This document shows positions 24,716 to 34,076 of a DNA stretch of 64,000 nt, in pieces; position 1 is the stretch's first letter; each line of letters opens with the position of its first letter. The notes beneath the pieces were generated by a model. That model made no database searches. It was not told the origin of the DNA and was given only the letters and a program-made list of their open reading frames with translations. The stretch lies in assembly GCA_022447685.1 (NCBI GenBank), contig JAKVAO010000001.1, positions 1 to 64,000 of the forward strand, written 5' to 3'. Origin of the DNA: Candidatus Caenarcanales bacterium. Its GTDB lineage: Bacteria; Cyanobacteriota; Vampirovibrionia; LMEP-6097. The translations under genes were made by a program, and so were the position numbers.

Positions 24716-25501
24716 TTAGATTTTTTTAGAATAATAGTCTGCAATTCTATTGAATGAAAGGCTAGTAAGAAATATTATTGCAGCTGGATATATTAGAAGG
24801 CTTGGATTTGTTCGTAAATACTGAAATGAATCTCCTGCAATAGTTCCCCAACTTGTATTTGGTGGGGAAATCCCAAGGCCTATAAAGCTTAAGGTACTTT
24901 CTGAAAGAATAGCCCTTGGTAAAGTAAAGCCAATACTTACAAGTATCAGGGTCCATGCATTGGGGATAAGATGTTTAAAGATTATTTGTAAATGATTGAG
25001 ACCAATTAATTTCGAGGCAATAATAAACTCTTCTTGTTTGAGTTTTAGTAGCTCTGCTCTGGTGATTTTGGTGATTTCCATCCAATTAATAAAGGCAAGA
25101 CCAAACACTATAGCCCCAGATGATCTGGAAAACAAAAGAGAAACTATGCTGAGTACCAGTAAATCTGGAAGCGAATATATGAAATCAATGAATTTTAGGA
25201 TTATAAAATCTACTTTGCCTCCAACATAGGCTGCAAGAGAAGCCATACTTACTCCTATGAGAAATGCTATTGCTGCTGTCGAGAAAGCTATGGATAAACT
25301 TGTTTGAGCACCTTTGATGATTCTAATGAAAATATCTCTGCCTAGCGCATCTGTTCCCAATATATGATTGCTGCTAGGTGCTTCTAAAATAGAATTGATA
25401 TTGATACTAATATGGTCATGGCTAAAACAATCAGGGCAAAGAGTGTAAAGCAGGGTGCTAACACTAATGATTATTAAAAAACTAATGGAAAGTATTGGCA
25501 A
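24716..25501 (-). CDS. ABC transporter permease, DppC/OppC type
   Basis: 261 aa, five to six transmembrane helices. The dipeptide/oligopeptide permease pattern is clear: HILGTDALGRDIFIRIIKGAQTSL near the N-terminus, the EAA-loop region ITRAELLKLKQEEFIIASKLIGLN...IFKHLIPNA, and ESTLSFIGLGISPPNTSWG. Such proteins import peptides or nickel together with a DppB partner, two ATPases and a binding protein; none of these is adjacent. The start appears to be TTG 25501, 12 nt after ispH. It is slightly shorter than typical at the N-terminus. Confidence 0.88.
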   Translation of the reverse strand: MPILSISFLIIISVSTLLYTLCPDCFSHDHISININSILEAPSSNHILGTDALGRDIFIRIIKGAQTSLSIAFSTAAIAFLIGVSMASLAAYVGGKVDFIILKFIDFIYSLPDLLVLSIVSLLFSRSSGAIVFGLAFINWMEITKITRAELLKLKQEEFIIASKLIGLNHLQIIFKHLIPNAWTLILVSIGFTLPRAILSESTLSFIGLGISPPNTSWGTIAGDSFQYLRTNPSLLIYPAAIIFLTSLSFNRIADYYSKKI

Positions 25502-25513
25502 TCTACAAAAATC

Positions 25514-26470
25514 TTAACAGTTTAATGGCTCTGGTAGTGGGAAATGTGTTTTCTCTTCAATTACCTCAAGTGTTTGAATCAGCTCACTCGTCTTATAGTC
25601 ACTAGTTCCAATAAGTTTGGATATTAGTTGTTCTATTAATTTTTCTGGAGCAGAGGCACCAGAACTGATTCCTATTACAGAGTCCTCTATATTCTCTATA
25701 GATTCTTCAGGTACAAAACTTTCAGGGTCAGAGATTAAATTAACAGCTTTGCCAGCTTTATCTACTAATTCTACTAACCTTAAAGTATTAGAGGAATTGT
25801 TGCTACCAATAATTAAAATATGGTCACATTTGTTAATAAGCTCTTTGACTGCATCTTGGCGGTTTTGAGTTGCGTAACAGATGTCATCTGCTTTAGGGAA
25901 TTCAACATTGGAGAATTTAGATTTAATGGCATTAATTATTTCAGCTGTATCATCCACAGATAATGTGGTCTGGGTACATACCACTAAAGCTGTTTCAGGA
26001 TTGAGAGCTAAGCTGTTTAAGTCAGATGCAGATTCTACTAAGTGAATTTCATCTCGTGCATAACCCATTGCACCAACTACTTCTTGGTGACCTTTATGTC
26101 CTATGTATATAATTTTTTTGTTGTTATCTACAGCTTTCTTGATTTCTTTATGGACTTTGGTTACTAGTGGGCAAACGGCATCTATGAAAAATATTCCTCT
26201 TGCTCTCGCTGATTCTATTACAGCAGGGTCAGTGCCGTGAGCTGAAAATATTAGTTTAGCTGAATCTGGTACTTCATTTAAATCTTCTATAAATATTACT
26301 CCACGATTCTTGAAATCATTGACTACGTGATGATTATGAACAATTTCGTGCCTTACATATATAGGTGCATCATATATATCAAGTGCTTTATCCACAATCT
26401 CTATTGCTCTATCGACACCTGCGCAGAAGCCTCTTGGGCTTGCAAGAATAATTTGTTTAGGTTTTTTCAC
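25514..26470 (-). CDS. ispH: 4-hydroxy-3-methylbut-2-enyl diphosphate reductase
   Basis: IspH (LytB) makes IPP and DMAPP in the last step of the MEP pathway, using a [4Fe-4S] cluster. 318 aa. The three cluster Cys are in SPRGFCAGVDRA (Cys16), DAVCPLVTKVH and DICYATQNRQ. The catalytic Glu/His region VRHEIVHNHHVV and the substrate-binding SSNTLRL are present. It shows that this organism makes isoprenoids by the MEP route. The dppC-like gene follows 12 nt later. Confidence 0.97.
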   Translation of the reverse strand: MKKPKQIILASPRGFCAGVDRAIEIVDKALDIYDAPIYVRHEIVHNHHVVNDFKNRGVIFIEDLNEVPDSAKLIFSAHGTDPAVIESARARGIFFIDAVCPLVTKVHKEIKKAVDNNKKIIYIGHKGHQEVVGAMGYARDEIHLVESASDLNSLALNPETALVVCTQTTLSVDDTAEIINAIKSKFSNVEFPKADDICYATQNRQDAVKELINKCDHILIIGSNNSSNTLRLVELVDKAGKAVNLISDPESFVPEESIENIEDSVIGISSGASAPEKLIEQLISKLIGTSDYKTSELIQTLEVIEEKTHFPLPEPLNC

Positions 26471-26507
26471 AGAAATAATAGTACTATTCTGAGTGAAGGC
26501 AAGTAAA

Positions 26508-27458
26508 GTGCAAGATCTATTGTTATTTCAAAATTTATTATTAAAAATACTTCCTTTGTATTTGGTAATTCTCATTGGCTTTGTAGCAGGTAAGTTTCTT
26601 GAAATTGACAGGAAAAGTATTGCTCTGATGATAATGTATGTTGTTGCCCCTATTGTATTCTTTAATGGAATTATCAAAGATAATATTCCGCTTCAGAGTT
26701 TATCTATTTCTGTATTTGTTTTTTGTGTTTGTACATTTTTGGCTTTAATTTTTTTAGGTTTAGGATCTTTGATTTGGAAAGACTCTACCAAAAATATCCT
26801 TGCTCTATGTTCAAGTTCAGGTAATATGGGCTATTTTGGTTTACCTGTTGCTTTAGCTATTTTTGGTCCAAAAGCACTGCCAACTGTAATTATGGCTACG
26901 CTCGGGATTATATCTTTCCAAAACTCTCTTGGCTTTTTTATAGCAGCTAACGGTAAGTATAGCTTTGTAAGAAGCTTAAAGAAAACTTTATTACTTCCTA
27001 ATATCTACGCTGTGATTTTAGCTTTTTATTTGAAAGACTTTATTGATATACCAAGTTTAAGTGGCTTTGCTAAGAATATTTTTAATATCGCAAATAATTT
27101 CACAGGTGCCTACAGTATACTTGGTATGCTTATTGTTGGTTTAGGCTTATCGCAAATCAAGTCTATGAAGCTCAATAAAAAAACTTTCCTATTTTTAATC
27201 TTGAGTTTATTTGCTAAATTTGCAATTTTCCCATTTTTGACTTACTTATTTATTATTTTTGATAAACATAGTTTGCACTTATTTAGTTCTAGCACTTACC
27301 CTGTTTTGATGATGCTCTCACTTGCACCTGTTCCTGCAAATGCAGTAGTTATAGCATCAAGTCTAAAGCTTGATACTGACATGATTTCCATTACTGTGAT
27401 GTTGAGTAATTTCTTTGCCTTATTTTTAATACCAATGCTTTTAGTCTGGATGCATTAA
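26508..27458 (+). CDS. AEC-family transporter (auxin efflux carrier type)
   Basis: About 316 aa with around ten hydrophobic helices. The start is uncertain: GTG 26508 has AAGG 8 nt upstream, and an in-frame GTG at 26493 is the alternative. The family pattern is seen in LVILIGFVAGKFLEID, the central GNMGYFGLPVALAIFG, and the C-terminal LAPVPANAVVIASSL. AEC members export small organic acids or are of unknown substrate. It is divergent from ispH and its stop overlaps that of the convergent flagellin by 4 nt. Confidence 0.88.
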   Translation: MQDLLLFQNLLLKILPLYLVILIGFVAGKFLEIDRKSIALMIMYVVAPIVFFNGIIKDNIPLQSLSISVFVFCVCTFLALIFLGLGSLIWKDSTKNILALCSSSGNMGYFGLPVALAIFGPKALPTVIMATLGIISFQNSLGFFIAANGKYSFVRSLKKTLLLPNIYAVILAFYLKDFIDIPSLSGFAKNIFNIANNFTGAYSILGMLIVGLGLSQIKSMKLNKKTFLFLILSLFAKFAIFPFLTYLFIIFDKHSLHLFSSSTYPVLMMLSLAPVPANAVVIASSLKLDTDMISITVMLSNFFALFLIPMLLVWMH

Positions 27459-28354
27459 GGTAGAATATTGAGTGCTACGCTGCTGAGAGAATTTGCCTGA
27501 GTTAGAACGCTACTTGCCATGTTTTGTCTAACTTGATCCATGAAATACTCACTTGAAGAAGCTGCTTTGTCATCGTCTAGCATGGTTGACCTTAATTGTT
27601 GAGCACCTAAGGCAAATACTTCCTGGAATTCGGATTGTGTTCTAAGTCTGTTCGAGTAAGAGGAATTCTTGCTTTCCATTCTGTTGATATTATCAAGCAT
27701 TGCATTTATATCAGCTAGGCTTCCATTTCGTCCAGTTGCGCTTCCATCGTGGGAACTTACTGAATTAGAGCCGACATTGAATTCTTGAAGATTGATAGTC
27801 GATCCTTCACCTAATGATCCAAGGTTGGTATTATTAATTGCAATTTCCATTCCTTTTCCAGTTGTTCCACTTGCAAGATCTAAACTTAAATAATCTTCAT
27901 CATTCACACCGAATAAAATATTTATATCTTCAGTGCCGTCAAAAATATTTTTGTCACCAAACTGAGTATTTTCAGCTATGGCATTAATGGTTTCTACCCT
28001 TGCAACTACCTCTCTCTGTATGGCAGCAAGTTCTCTTTCACTATTAGGTGAATTATAAGCTTTAACAGTGAGGTCTCTTATCTCCTGTAAATTTTCTTTT
28101 ACTGTTTTTAAACCAGCATCTAAAGTGTCTATAAGACCGACGCCTTGCATAATGTTTCTTCTAGCATTATCTGTACTTTTTACAACAGTATCAATTCCAC
28201 TTGCTATTGATAAGCCAGCAGCATCATCTGCCGCTTTGGTGATCCTAGTTCCAGTGGATAGTCTTTTTGTTGTTCTTTCAAGATCACTTGAAATTTGGTT
28301 GAAAGATCTTACTGCAAAATCACTTGTAGCATTAGTATTGATCGATAGAGCCAT
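27455..28354 (-). CDS. flagellin (first of two)
   Basis: 299 aa, a compact flagellin with conserved N-terminal (MALSINTNATSDFAVRSF, then RLSTGTRITKAADDAAGLSI) and C-terminal D0/D1 helices (ending SSVALNILP). The variable middle is only about 100 residues, so a D3 domain is absent. It is exported by the flagellar type III system and polymerised into the filament. It has its own sigma-28-type promoter (28391-28417) and AGAGGA upstream of the ATG. About 40% similar by eye to the second flagellin. Confidence 0.97.
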   Translation of the reverse strand: MALSINTNATSDFAVRSFNQISSDLERTTKRLSTGTRITKAADDAAGLSIASGIDTVVKSTDNARRNIMQGVGLIDTLDAGLKTVKENLQEIRDLTVKAYNSPNSERELAAIQREVVARVETINAIAENTQFGDKNIFDGTEDINILFGVNDEDYLSLDLASGTTGKGMEIAINNTNLGSLGEGSTINLQEFNVGSNSVSSHDGSATGRNGSLADINAMLDNINRMESKNSSYSNRLRTQSEFQEVFALGAQQLRSTMLDDDKAASSSEYFMDQVRQNMASSVLTQANSLSSVALNILP

Positions 28355-28390
28355 TTAGTATCATCCTCTTAGCCCCCTGTCTTGATATTT

Positions 28391-28417
28391 ATATCGGCTA
28401 AATGGATGAGATCTTTA
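28391..28417 (-). promoter_or_regulatory. sigma-28 (FliA)-type promoter of the first flagellin gene
   Basis: On the minus strand: TAAAGATC, 11 nt, GCCGATAT. The sigma-28 consensus is TAAAGTTT, 11 nt, GCCGATAA, so 6/8 and 7/8 positions match with exact spacing. It lies 37 nt upstream of the ATG (28354). Confidence 0.88.
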
Positions 28418-28441
28418 ACTAATTTTGTAAAAAGACTAGTA

Positions 28442-29374
28442 CTAGGGTATTAGATTTAGAGCTATACTTCCCTGTGAGTTAGATTGGGTTAGTATTGATG
28501 TGGCTGAATTTTGAACTAATTGGGATTTGATTAAATTAGAGCTTTCAGCAGCAACATCAGTATCAAATATGTTTGAGTGGACTTGACTCATACCCATAGT
28601 GAAAGCTTCTTGGTATTCCATATGAGAGCCAAGCGCGTTATCATAACTTCCTAGATTAGTTCTCATACGTGTGACATTTTCAATCATTTTGTCTATATCA
28701 CTCATTGTATAATTGGCTTCCCCGCTACTAACAGCAAAGGTTGCGTCATCCGCAGCTACAACATTAATAGAACCAAGGTTCATTGTCTCTAAAGTTCTTC
28801 CAGTTGTATCTATACCCTCTGTTATTGAACCAAGGGCAGTCTCGTCTGTCGTGAGACTGATTTCAATTCCTTGATTGGCGGCGACTCCTGATTGAAATAA
28901 TAAGGTAAGTTGGTCGCTATCTTTAACACCGTAGTGAATATTTCTGTCCTGGCTCCCATCTAAGAGCACTGATTGACCGAATTTGGTACCTTCTGCAATA
29001 CTGCCAATCGTATTGATACTCTCAACGAGTTCTCTTTGCATAACGTCTCTCTGTTCATCACTATAAACTCCGTTGTTTGCTCTTACAGTTAGTTCTCTTA
29101 TTGAATCTAATTCATCACCAATAGATGCTAAAGCAGCGTCCATGGTTTGGAGCATTGATATACCATCACTGATATTTCTTTTAGAATTGGTTGTACTCTT
29201 TAAAAGAGTTTCAAAGCCTTTTGATATAGATAAACCAGCTGCATCATCTGCACCTTTGTTGATTCTATGACCACTAGATAATTTCATTGTAGAATCAGCT
29301 ACTTTATCTGTAGCATTCTCAAATGACCTCCTGGTAAATATCGCATTAGTATTTGTATTTAAAGAAATTGACAT
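28442..29374 (-). CDS. flagellin (second of two)
   Basis: About 310 aa. Start at ATG 29374 with GGGGGAG 5 nt upstream; an in-frame GTG two codons earlier is less likely. N-terminal MSISLNTNTNAIFTRRSF, then KLSSGHRINKGADDAAGLSI, and C-terminal NSQGSIALNLIP are flagellin D0/D1 hallmarks; the centre is short. The two flagellins differ in the central part, suggesting a filament of two subunits or stage-specific use. It has its own sigma-28-type promoter. Confidence 0.97.
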   Translation of the reverse strand: MSISLNTNTNAIFTRRSFENATDKVADSTMKLSSGHRINKGADDAAGLSISKGFETLLKSTTNSKRNISDGISMLQTMDAALASIGDELDSIRELTVRANNGVYSDEQRDVMQRELVESINTIGSIAEGTKFGQSVLLDGSQDRNIHYGVKDSDQLTLLFQSGVAANQGIEISLTTDETALGSITEGIDTTGRTLETMNLGSINVVAADDATFAVSSGEANYTMSDIDKMIENVTRMRTNLGSYDNALGSHMEYQEAFTMGMSQVHSNIFDTDVAAESSNLIKSQLVQNSATSILTQSNSQGSIALNLIP

Positions 29375-29410
29375 CTTCACTCCCCCGTATTGTGATTTGT
29401 ATGTTTCTCT

Positions 29411-29437
29411 ATATCGGTCAAATGATCTAGATCTTTA
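29411..29437 (-). promoter_or_regulatory. sigma-28 (FliA)-type promoter of the second flagellin gene
   Basis: On the minus strand: TAAAGATC, 11 nt, ACCGATAT. It has the same -35 and spacing as the promoter of the first flagellin gene and lies 37 nt from the ATG (29374), the same distance as in the other gene. The match in two independent places makes chance unlikely. Confidence 0.88.
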
Positions 29438-29467
29438 ACATTATTTCAAAAATATTTTATAGCTTCT

Positions 29468-31279
29468 CTAGATATTTACCTGGAGTTCATCATACTTGAT
29501 AGGTTCACCAAATATCATATTGAGACCGAAACCAACTTGGTTTCTAACTGTATCGTAACTAGCCCTGAATTTGAAATCTTCTGGACCAAACTCTGCTCTG
29601 AGCTGGTTTTGTGTGATTTCATTATCATCCATGTTGAAGTTCGTGAAAGCTCCAATTGTGAGCCACTTGTTGATTTCAAGGTCGCCATCGAAGACTAAGG
29701 CGTGATTACCATCAACGAATTGATCAAAGATAAATGGTGACTCACCACCAATAGCAGCATATAAGTAATCTATCTCGAATTGAAGTTTATCGAAAGATGC
29801 TTCAATAGCAGGACCAAATCTGTTGATAACGTTAATATCACCAGTGTCATAGAATCTCAAAGAACCCGCATTCCTTAATCTGAGAGCAACATTGAAGCCC
29901 TCATTTCCAAGTCTAAATAGTGGGTTCGTGTAGAATTGAATACTTTCTTCAAATCTGAAACCTTCTGCTCCAGCTGAGCCTCTAATGCCAGATTCATCTG
30001 CTCTTGCCCCTAATAAATCATCTCTTCTTTCACTAGAAAATAAGTCAACGTTATCTTCAACATAGCCAGCTATACTTCTTATCTGCGCTCCTCTTTCATC
30101 GAAAAGCCAATGATTAACTCTTAATCTATGCGCTAATTCATAATTTTGTTTAATTTGTGAATTACTGAACATTTGGTTTCGGTTAAATTGGTTCACGAGA
30201 GCGTTCGTTTCAAAACCCCAACCCAATTGTTGATGAGCATTTAATATAAATCTATTTTCAAGAGACCCATAACCTGCCATGATTGCAGTGGTATCACCAG
30301 GCGTATTGAAACTGGCTATAGCACCACCACCAAAGCCAAAATCATTACCGAGTTGTAAGACTGGAGCAAGGGCAAAAGTATTACTACCAAATGATTTATA
30401 GAATCTTGGACCTAAGGCAAAGCCACCAATTCTTTCTCTTTGACCAATTACTGGTCCTCTAAATCTAGTATTTGCTGTTTCACCAACTGTAGTAGTAAGT
30501 TCTATTGGAGAAGGAATACTGAGCTTATCATTGATAGCAATTCTTGCACCTTGGATTTTTAAGTTGTTTTGTTTTTTGGTTTGATCATAAAGAATTCTTT
30601 TGGCTGAATATCTTAGTGAGCTTTTGTTCTCGTGTATATCTTTCCAGCGTAGCTTTCTTCTCTCGTGATAGAACCTTAACTGTTGTGAATATCTTGTTTG
30701 CACGGCATTACCTGGTACGTATACTGTTATTGGTTCATTAGTTACCAAGTAACCATTGTCAAAAACTAATTTGATTTTGTCGTCTTTATCTTCGTCCTTA
30801 GCTTCTTTGAACTCTGATTTACTGAAGCGTGCTTTAAGTCTAATCTGGTCAGAGAATATTTTAGGATTCTCCATGGTATATGTCTTGGTGTCGGTTTTGA
30901 AAGCAACATGCTCACCATAGGCAACACTTTCGTTTTGTGTTACTTTGACATCACCATCAGCTTCAATTAAATTCTCTAATCCATCAAAGCTTAGAGTGTC
31001 GGCTTCAATCTTGATATTTTTGTCTCTGATTATTGCAATGGCATTACCATCAGCAAGATAAAAATCTTGAGTTTCATTATAGGTTAGCTCATCTGCAATA
31101 ATTTCAACATAGGGCTTTTTACCTTGTGATTCTTCTTCTATAGAAAGCTCTTGAGTTTGATTTTCTTTTTTATCTTTTTTTGCGAAAACCATTCCAGAAG
31201 AAGATATGCAGAGCAAAGCTAATGAACTTAGTAATATTTTGGATTTATGGTTTGCAAAAAGCACAGACCCTCTAATCAT
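29468..31279 (-). CDS. LptD/OstA-like outer-membrane protein
   Basis: 603 aa. Signal peptide (about 1-33), then an OstA/LptA-like jellyroll (about 55-130: EIIADELTYNETQDFYLADGNAIAI, IKIEADTLSFDG, IEADGDVKVTQNE). A C-terminal beta-barrel-like region of alternating aromatic strands runs to the end. In proteobacteria LptD inserts LPS in the outer membrane. The form here, with a short OstA part and a long unrelated barrel, is reminiscent of the cyanobacterial LptD-like proteins (DUF3769), an impression not tested by search. It indicates a diderm envelope with LPS-like lipid. It is divergent from recF with 67 bp between starts. Confidence 0.75.
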   Translation of the reverse strand: MIRGSVLFANHKSKILLSSLALLCISSSGMVFAKKDKKENQTQELSIEEESQGKKPYVEIIADELTYNETQDFYLADGNAIAIIRDKNIKIEADTLSFDGLENLIEADGDVKVTQNESVAYGEHVAFKTDTKTYTMENPKIFSDQIRLKARFSKSEFKEAKDEDKDDKIKLVFDNGYLVTNEPITVYVPGNAVQTRYSQQLRFYHERRKLRWKDIHENKSSLRYSAKRILYDQTKKQNNLKIQGARIAINDKLSIPSPIELTTTVGETANTRFRGPVIGQRERIGGFALGPRFYKSFGSNTFALAPVLQLGNDFGFGGGAIASFNTPGDTTAIMAGYGSLENRFILNAHQQLGWGFETNALVNQFNRNQMFSNSQIKQNYELAHRLRVNHWLFDERGAQIRSIAGYVEDNVDLFSSERRDDLLGARADESGIRGSAGAEGFRFEESIQFYTNPLFRLGNEGFNVALRLRNAGSLRFYDTGDINVINRFGPAIEASFDKLQFEIDYLYAAIGGESPFIFDQFVDGNHALVFDGDLEINKWLTIGAFTNFNMDDNEITQNQLRAEFGPEDFKFRASYDTVRNQVGFGLNMIFGEPIKYDELQVNI

Positions 31280-31346
31280 AAAACAGATGTCTATGAAATG
31301 GAGTTTTTTTTTGATTAAGGATATAATTGAGATAATACAAATTTAT

Positions 31347-32462
31347 ATGTTTTTGAAGTCCATCAATTTATTGAATTATAGAAATTATCAAGAGTTATTT
31401 TTGGAATTAAATAATCAAAAACTCATTATTCTTGGTGATAATTCTCAGGGGAAAACTAATTTACTTGAGGTTGTTCAAATTTTGAGTCTTGGTAAGTCCA
31501 AAAGAGCTTCTAAAGACGCACAGTTGGTTAATTTCGATGCTGATAATGCTGTGATTCACGCAAAGGTGGATAAAGGTTTGGGGGAAGAATTAGCAATAGC
31601 GCTAATGATACGCAAAAGTGGTAGAAGAACTCTCAAGATTAATGAAGTCACCAAAAAACCTTCTGATATTACTCATAAAATCTATACAGTTTCTTTTATG
31701 GTAGATGATTTACATATGGTGGCTGGCTCTCCAAGTGAGCGTCGCGATTGGTTAGATTCTATTCTAAGGCAGCTTAATATTCAGTATAAGGATGTTTACG
31801 CTAAGTTTGAGAAGGCTCTTAGCCAAAGAAATAGTTTTATTAAATCTCTAGTTGAGCAAGGTGTTTATTTCCCTAATCTTAATGATAGTCATAGAGAACA
31901 ATTAAGTATTTGGAATGAAATGTTTATCGAAGCAGCAAATACTGTGACTAAGTATAGAAAAGCCTTAATCCAAGAATTAAATCCTGTTATTGCAAGTCAT
32001 TATAAAAATATTTCAGGCAAAGAAGATGCTTTGGAGGTGAGCTATGCTGGGACTGAACTTCAAGAAGCTGACCTGGATAAGAGGCTTAGAGTTGATTTCA
32101 TCAGATCATATACGACTTTAGGACCACACCGTGATGATATTAGTTTTGTTCTGAAGTCTCATAATGCTGGTGATTTTGCAAGCCAAGGTGAGAAAAGATC
32201 TATAGTTCTTGCTTCTAAATTATCTGAGATTGACTTACTCAAGGCTAAGCATAATATTAGACCTATATTGCTTTTGGATGATGTTCTTGCTGAATTGGAT
32301 GAGTCAAGGCAGGATCACCTTTTGGATGCTGTAGACTCTGACACTCAAGTGATTATTACAACCACTCATTTGGGTAAGCATTTGCAAAAATGGAGTGAAA
32401 ATGCTCAAATTATAAATATAAAGTCTGGTGAAATCGTAGAGAAAGCTTTGCTGGGAGTATAA
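31347..32462 (+). CDS. recF: DNA replication and repair protein RecF
   Basis: 371 aa from ATG 31347 (MFLKSINLLNYRNYQ). An in-frame frame extension upstream overlaps the divergent LptD-like gene and is not used. Walker A GDNSQGKT (30-37), the signature region ASQGEKRSIVLASKL, and Walker B with D-loop LLLDDVLAELDESR are intact. RecF binds ssDNA-dsDNA junctions and helps load RecA with RecO and RecR. It is followed one nt later by the DciA-like gene, an arrangement often seen near oriC, but dnaA, dnaN and gyrB are not here. Confidence 0.95.
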   Translation: MFLKSINLLNYRNYQELFLELNNQKLIILGDNSQGKTNLLEVVQILSLGKSKRASKDAQLVNFDADNAVIHAKVDKGLGEELAIALMIRKSGRRTLKINEVTKKPSDITHKIYTVSFMVDDLHMVAGSPSERRDWLDSILRQLNIQYKDVYAKFEKALSQRNSFIKSLVEQGVYFPNLNDSHREQLSIWNEMFIEAANTVTKYRKALIQELNPVIASHYKNISGKEDALEVSYAGTELQEADLDKRLRVDFIRSYTTLGPHRDDISFVLKSHNAGDFASQGEKRSIVLASKLSEIDLLKAKHNIRPILLLDDVLAELDESRQDHLLDAVDSDTQVIITTTHLGKHLQKWSENAQIINIKSGEIVEKALLGV

Positions 32463-32828
32463 ATGAAAAGAGAAAAGCAAGAAAACTTAATACCAATAAA
32501 TAAACTTTTTTCTCAAATTACAAAAAATATTGATAAGAACAAGCATCAGTCTATTTTTGAACTCTGGCGTGAACTTCAGTGGGAGAATTTAGGTTTACCG
32601 GATATCGTAAAACGTAAGACTTTTGCTGATAGGGTTACTCGTGACCGTAAACTTATTGTCGGAGTAAAACATGCTGCTCTAGCAAATGAACTTCAATTTC
32701 ATAAAGAAAAGCTGTTGAATTTACTTAACCAAGCAATTAAAAATGCTAATAAAAGTATTCACTTGAAGGAAAATTTTTCTCAAGACTATGTAAAAGAGCT
32801 TAGAGCCCTTGTTTTTGAGCTTAGATAA
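32463..32828 (+). CDS. DUF721 / DciA-like protein
   Basis: 121 aa. It begins directly after the recF stop. The core pattern W-x(n)-HT/HA-x(n)-L-x-V-x-x(n)-W/L-x-x-EL is visible as RELQWENLG, then DRKLIVGVKHAALANELQFHKEKLLNLLN, as in DUF721. Members of this family (DciA) assist loading of the replicative helicase in bacteria lacking DnaC/DnaI. Function here is inferred from the family and from the recF neighbour. Confidence 0.75.
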   Translation: MKREKQENLIPINKLFSQITKNIDKNKHQSIFELWRELQWENLGLPDIVKRKTFADRVTRDRKLIVGVKHAALANELQFHKEKLLNLLNQAIKNANKSIHLKENFSQDYVKELRALVFELR

Positions 32829-32854
32829 CTACACTTACAATTGTATGTCAAATC

Positions 32855-32883
32855 TTGCCTCAAGATAATATTGTATTTACATT
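32855..32883 (+). promoter_or_regulatory. possible sigma-70 promoter upstream of the 32939 gene
   Basis: TTGCCT, 17 nt, TACATT: four of six matches to each consensus hexamer with ideal spacing. It sits in the 110-bp gap after the DciA-like gene and would drive the unknown gene and the lipoprotein that follow. Weak evidence in AT-rich DNA. Confidence 0.3.
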
Positions 32884-32938
32884 ATGGTGGCTTCAATAAC
32901 TTGGTGGAGTATGGAATTTTTTGAAAAGGCAGCTTTCG

Positions 32939-33511
32939 ATGGTTCGCCGGGCAGATGCCAAGGTGATGGATCTTGAAAGTAAGCAAAGGCTCAAATCTAT
33001 TGCCAAAGGTGATACTTACGAATCCGCTGGGTCTTTAGGTAGTCTTGCCAAGCAAGAACCTGAAAATTACTTACAAACTTTGGGTGAAAAGAATTTAGAC
33101 TCTGAGTCAGAAGCTCTTTTGGAGAAGGCTAAACAATTCCCTGGACACAAAAGTGCAAAGATTTATTATAGAGAGAATGGAAAACCTTTATTGGTGATTA
33201 TTAATCCTGATAAACTTGATGAAAATATTGCCCCTAAATCAAAAATTCTTCCTAGTTCAGCTACATACGAGAAAAAAGAAGCTAATGGTAACGATGTGTT
33301 GAAAATTCATGAACTACCAGAAGATCAGGATATTGTAATTATTAACGGTCGTTATAACTTATATCACCCTGGTGGATTTTTAAAAGCAGCTACAAACTTG
33401 GAGACCAGAAGGTATTTAGATTTTGCAATAACAAAAGATAATGAATTGATTTTAAATCAAGGTTCTACATCTAAAGCTAAAATTCAAACTTTAAGTTCTG
33501 ATACATTATAG
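32939..33511 (+). CDS. hypothetical protein, 190 aa
   Basis: Start at ATG 32939 with AAAAGG about 10 nt upstream; an in-frame TTG at 32921 is an alternative. The protein has no signal peptide. The first about 80 residues are charged; a predicted alpha/beta region follows (KSAKIYYRENGKPLLVIINPDKL). No family is recognised. It lies 3 nt upstream of a lipoprotein gene that probably shares its transcript. Confidence 0.65.
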   Translation: MVRRADAKVMDLESKQRLKSIAKGDTYESAGSLGSLAKQEPENYLQTLGEKNLDSESEALLEKAKQFPGHKSAKIYYRENGKPLLVIINPDKLDENIAPKSKILPSSATYEKKEANGNDVLKIHELPEDQDIVIINGRYNLYHPGGFLKAATNLETRRYLDFAITKDNELILNQGSTSKAKIQTLSSDTL

Positions 33512-33514
33512 GTA

Positions 33515-34054
33515 GTGAAATATTTTTTAAATATTATATTTATTTGCTTAATAATATTGCTTGGGACTTCTTGTTCAGAGGAATTGGCGAATAAAACTTT
33601 AAAGCAACTTGCTGGTGAGACTCTCAGAACCAAAATGCTTTTCAAAATAGAATATAGAGAGTTTTTTAAAGACAGAATTACTGAATACCGTTTTTTTGAA
33701 GAACCTCTTTTGAATACTACTGTTATCCATGATCCAGGTGTTCAGGATAGTTCATTTACAGCTTTTGATACTCAGCTTGTGAAAATCACCAGTACTCGCC
33801 ACTATAAGGCTAAAGCCATTCATAATAAACTTAAAAATTTAAAATATAAAAATACTTTCCCTTGGAAAGAAGATTTCAAAGATAGAGGAGACGTTGTGAA
33901 AGTTTATTGCACTCAAGACGCTATACCTGTCCTAGCTGACAAAGACGGTAATTATAAAGCGGTGCCATTATCCAAGGTCTTTATTTTTTATACTGGTCAT
34001 ATTAATGAAGAGCCTCAAGTCTTTAAAGATATTCTAAGTCTGATAAAAAATTAG
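33515..34054 (+). CDS. predicted lipoprotein, 179 aa
   Basis: GTG start at 33515. Lipoprotein signal: MKYFLN, hydrophobic core, then LGTSC with Cys20. The mature domain is basic with many aromatic residues (RHYKAKAIHNKL, FKDRGDVVKVYC) and has no recognised family. Envelope anchoring is inferred from the lipobox. It is followed by thyX 22 nt later. Confidence 0.75.
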   Translation: MKYFLNIIFICLIILLGTSCSEELANKTLKQLAGETLRTKMLFKIEYREFFKDRITEYRFFEEPLLNTTVIHDPGVQDSSFTAFDTQLVKITSTRHYKAKAIHNKLKNLKYKNTFPWKEDFKDRGDVVKVYCTQDAIPVLADKDGNYKAVPLSKVFIFYTGHINEEPQVFKDILSLIKN

Positions 34055-34076
34055 AGCTTTGCTAAAATAAAATAGC

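Noticed and set aside
31206..31346. N-terminal extension of recF from an upstream ATG
   Set aside because: The extension overlaps the divergent LptD-like gene, resembles no RecF, and the conserved RecF N-terminus starts at ATG 31347.
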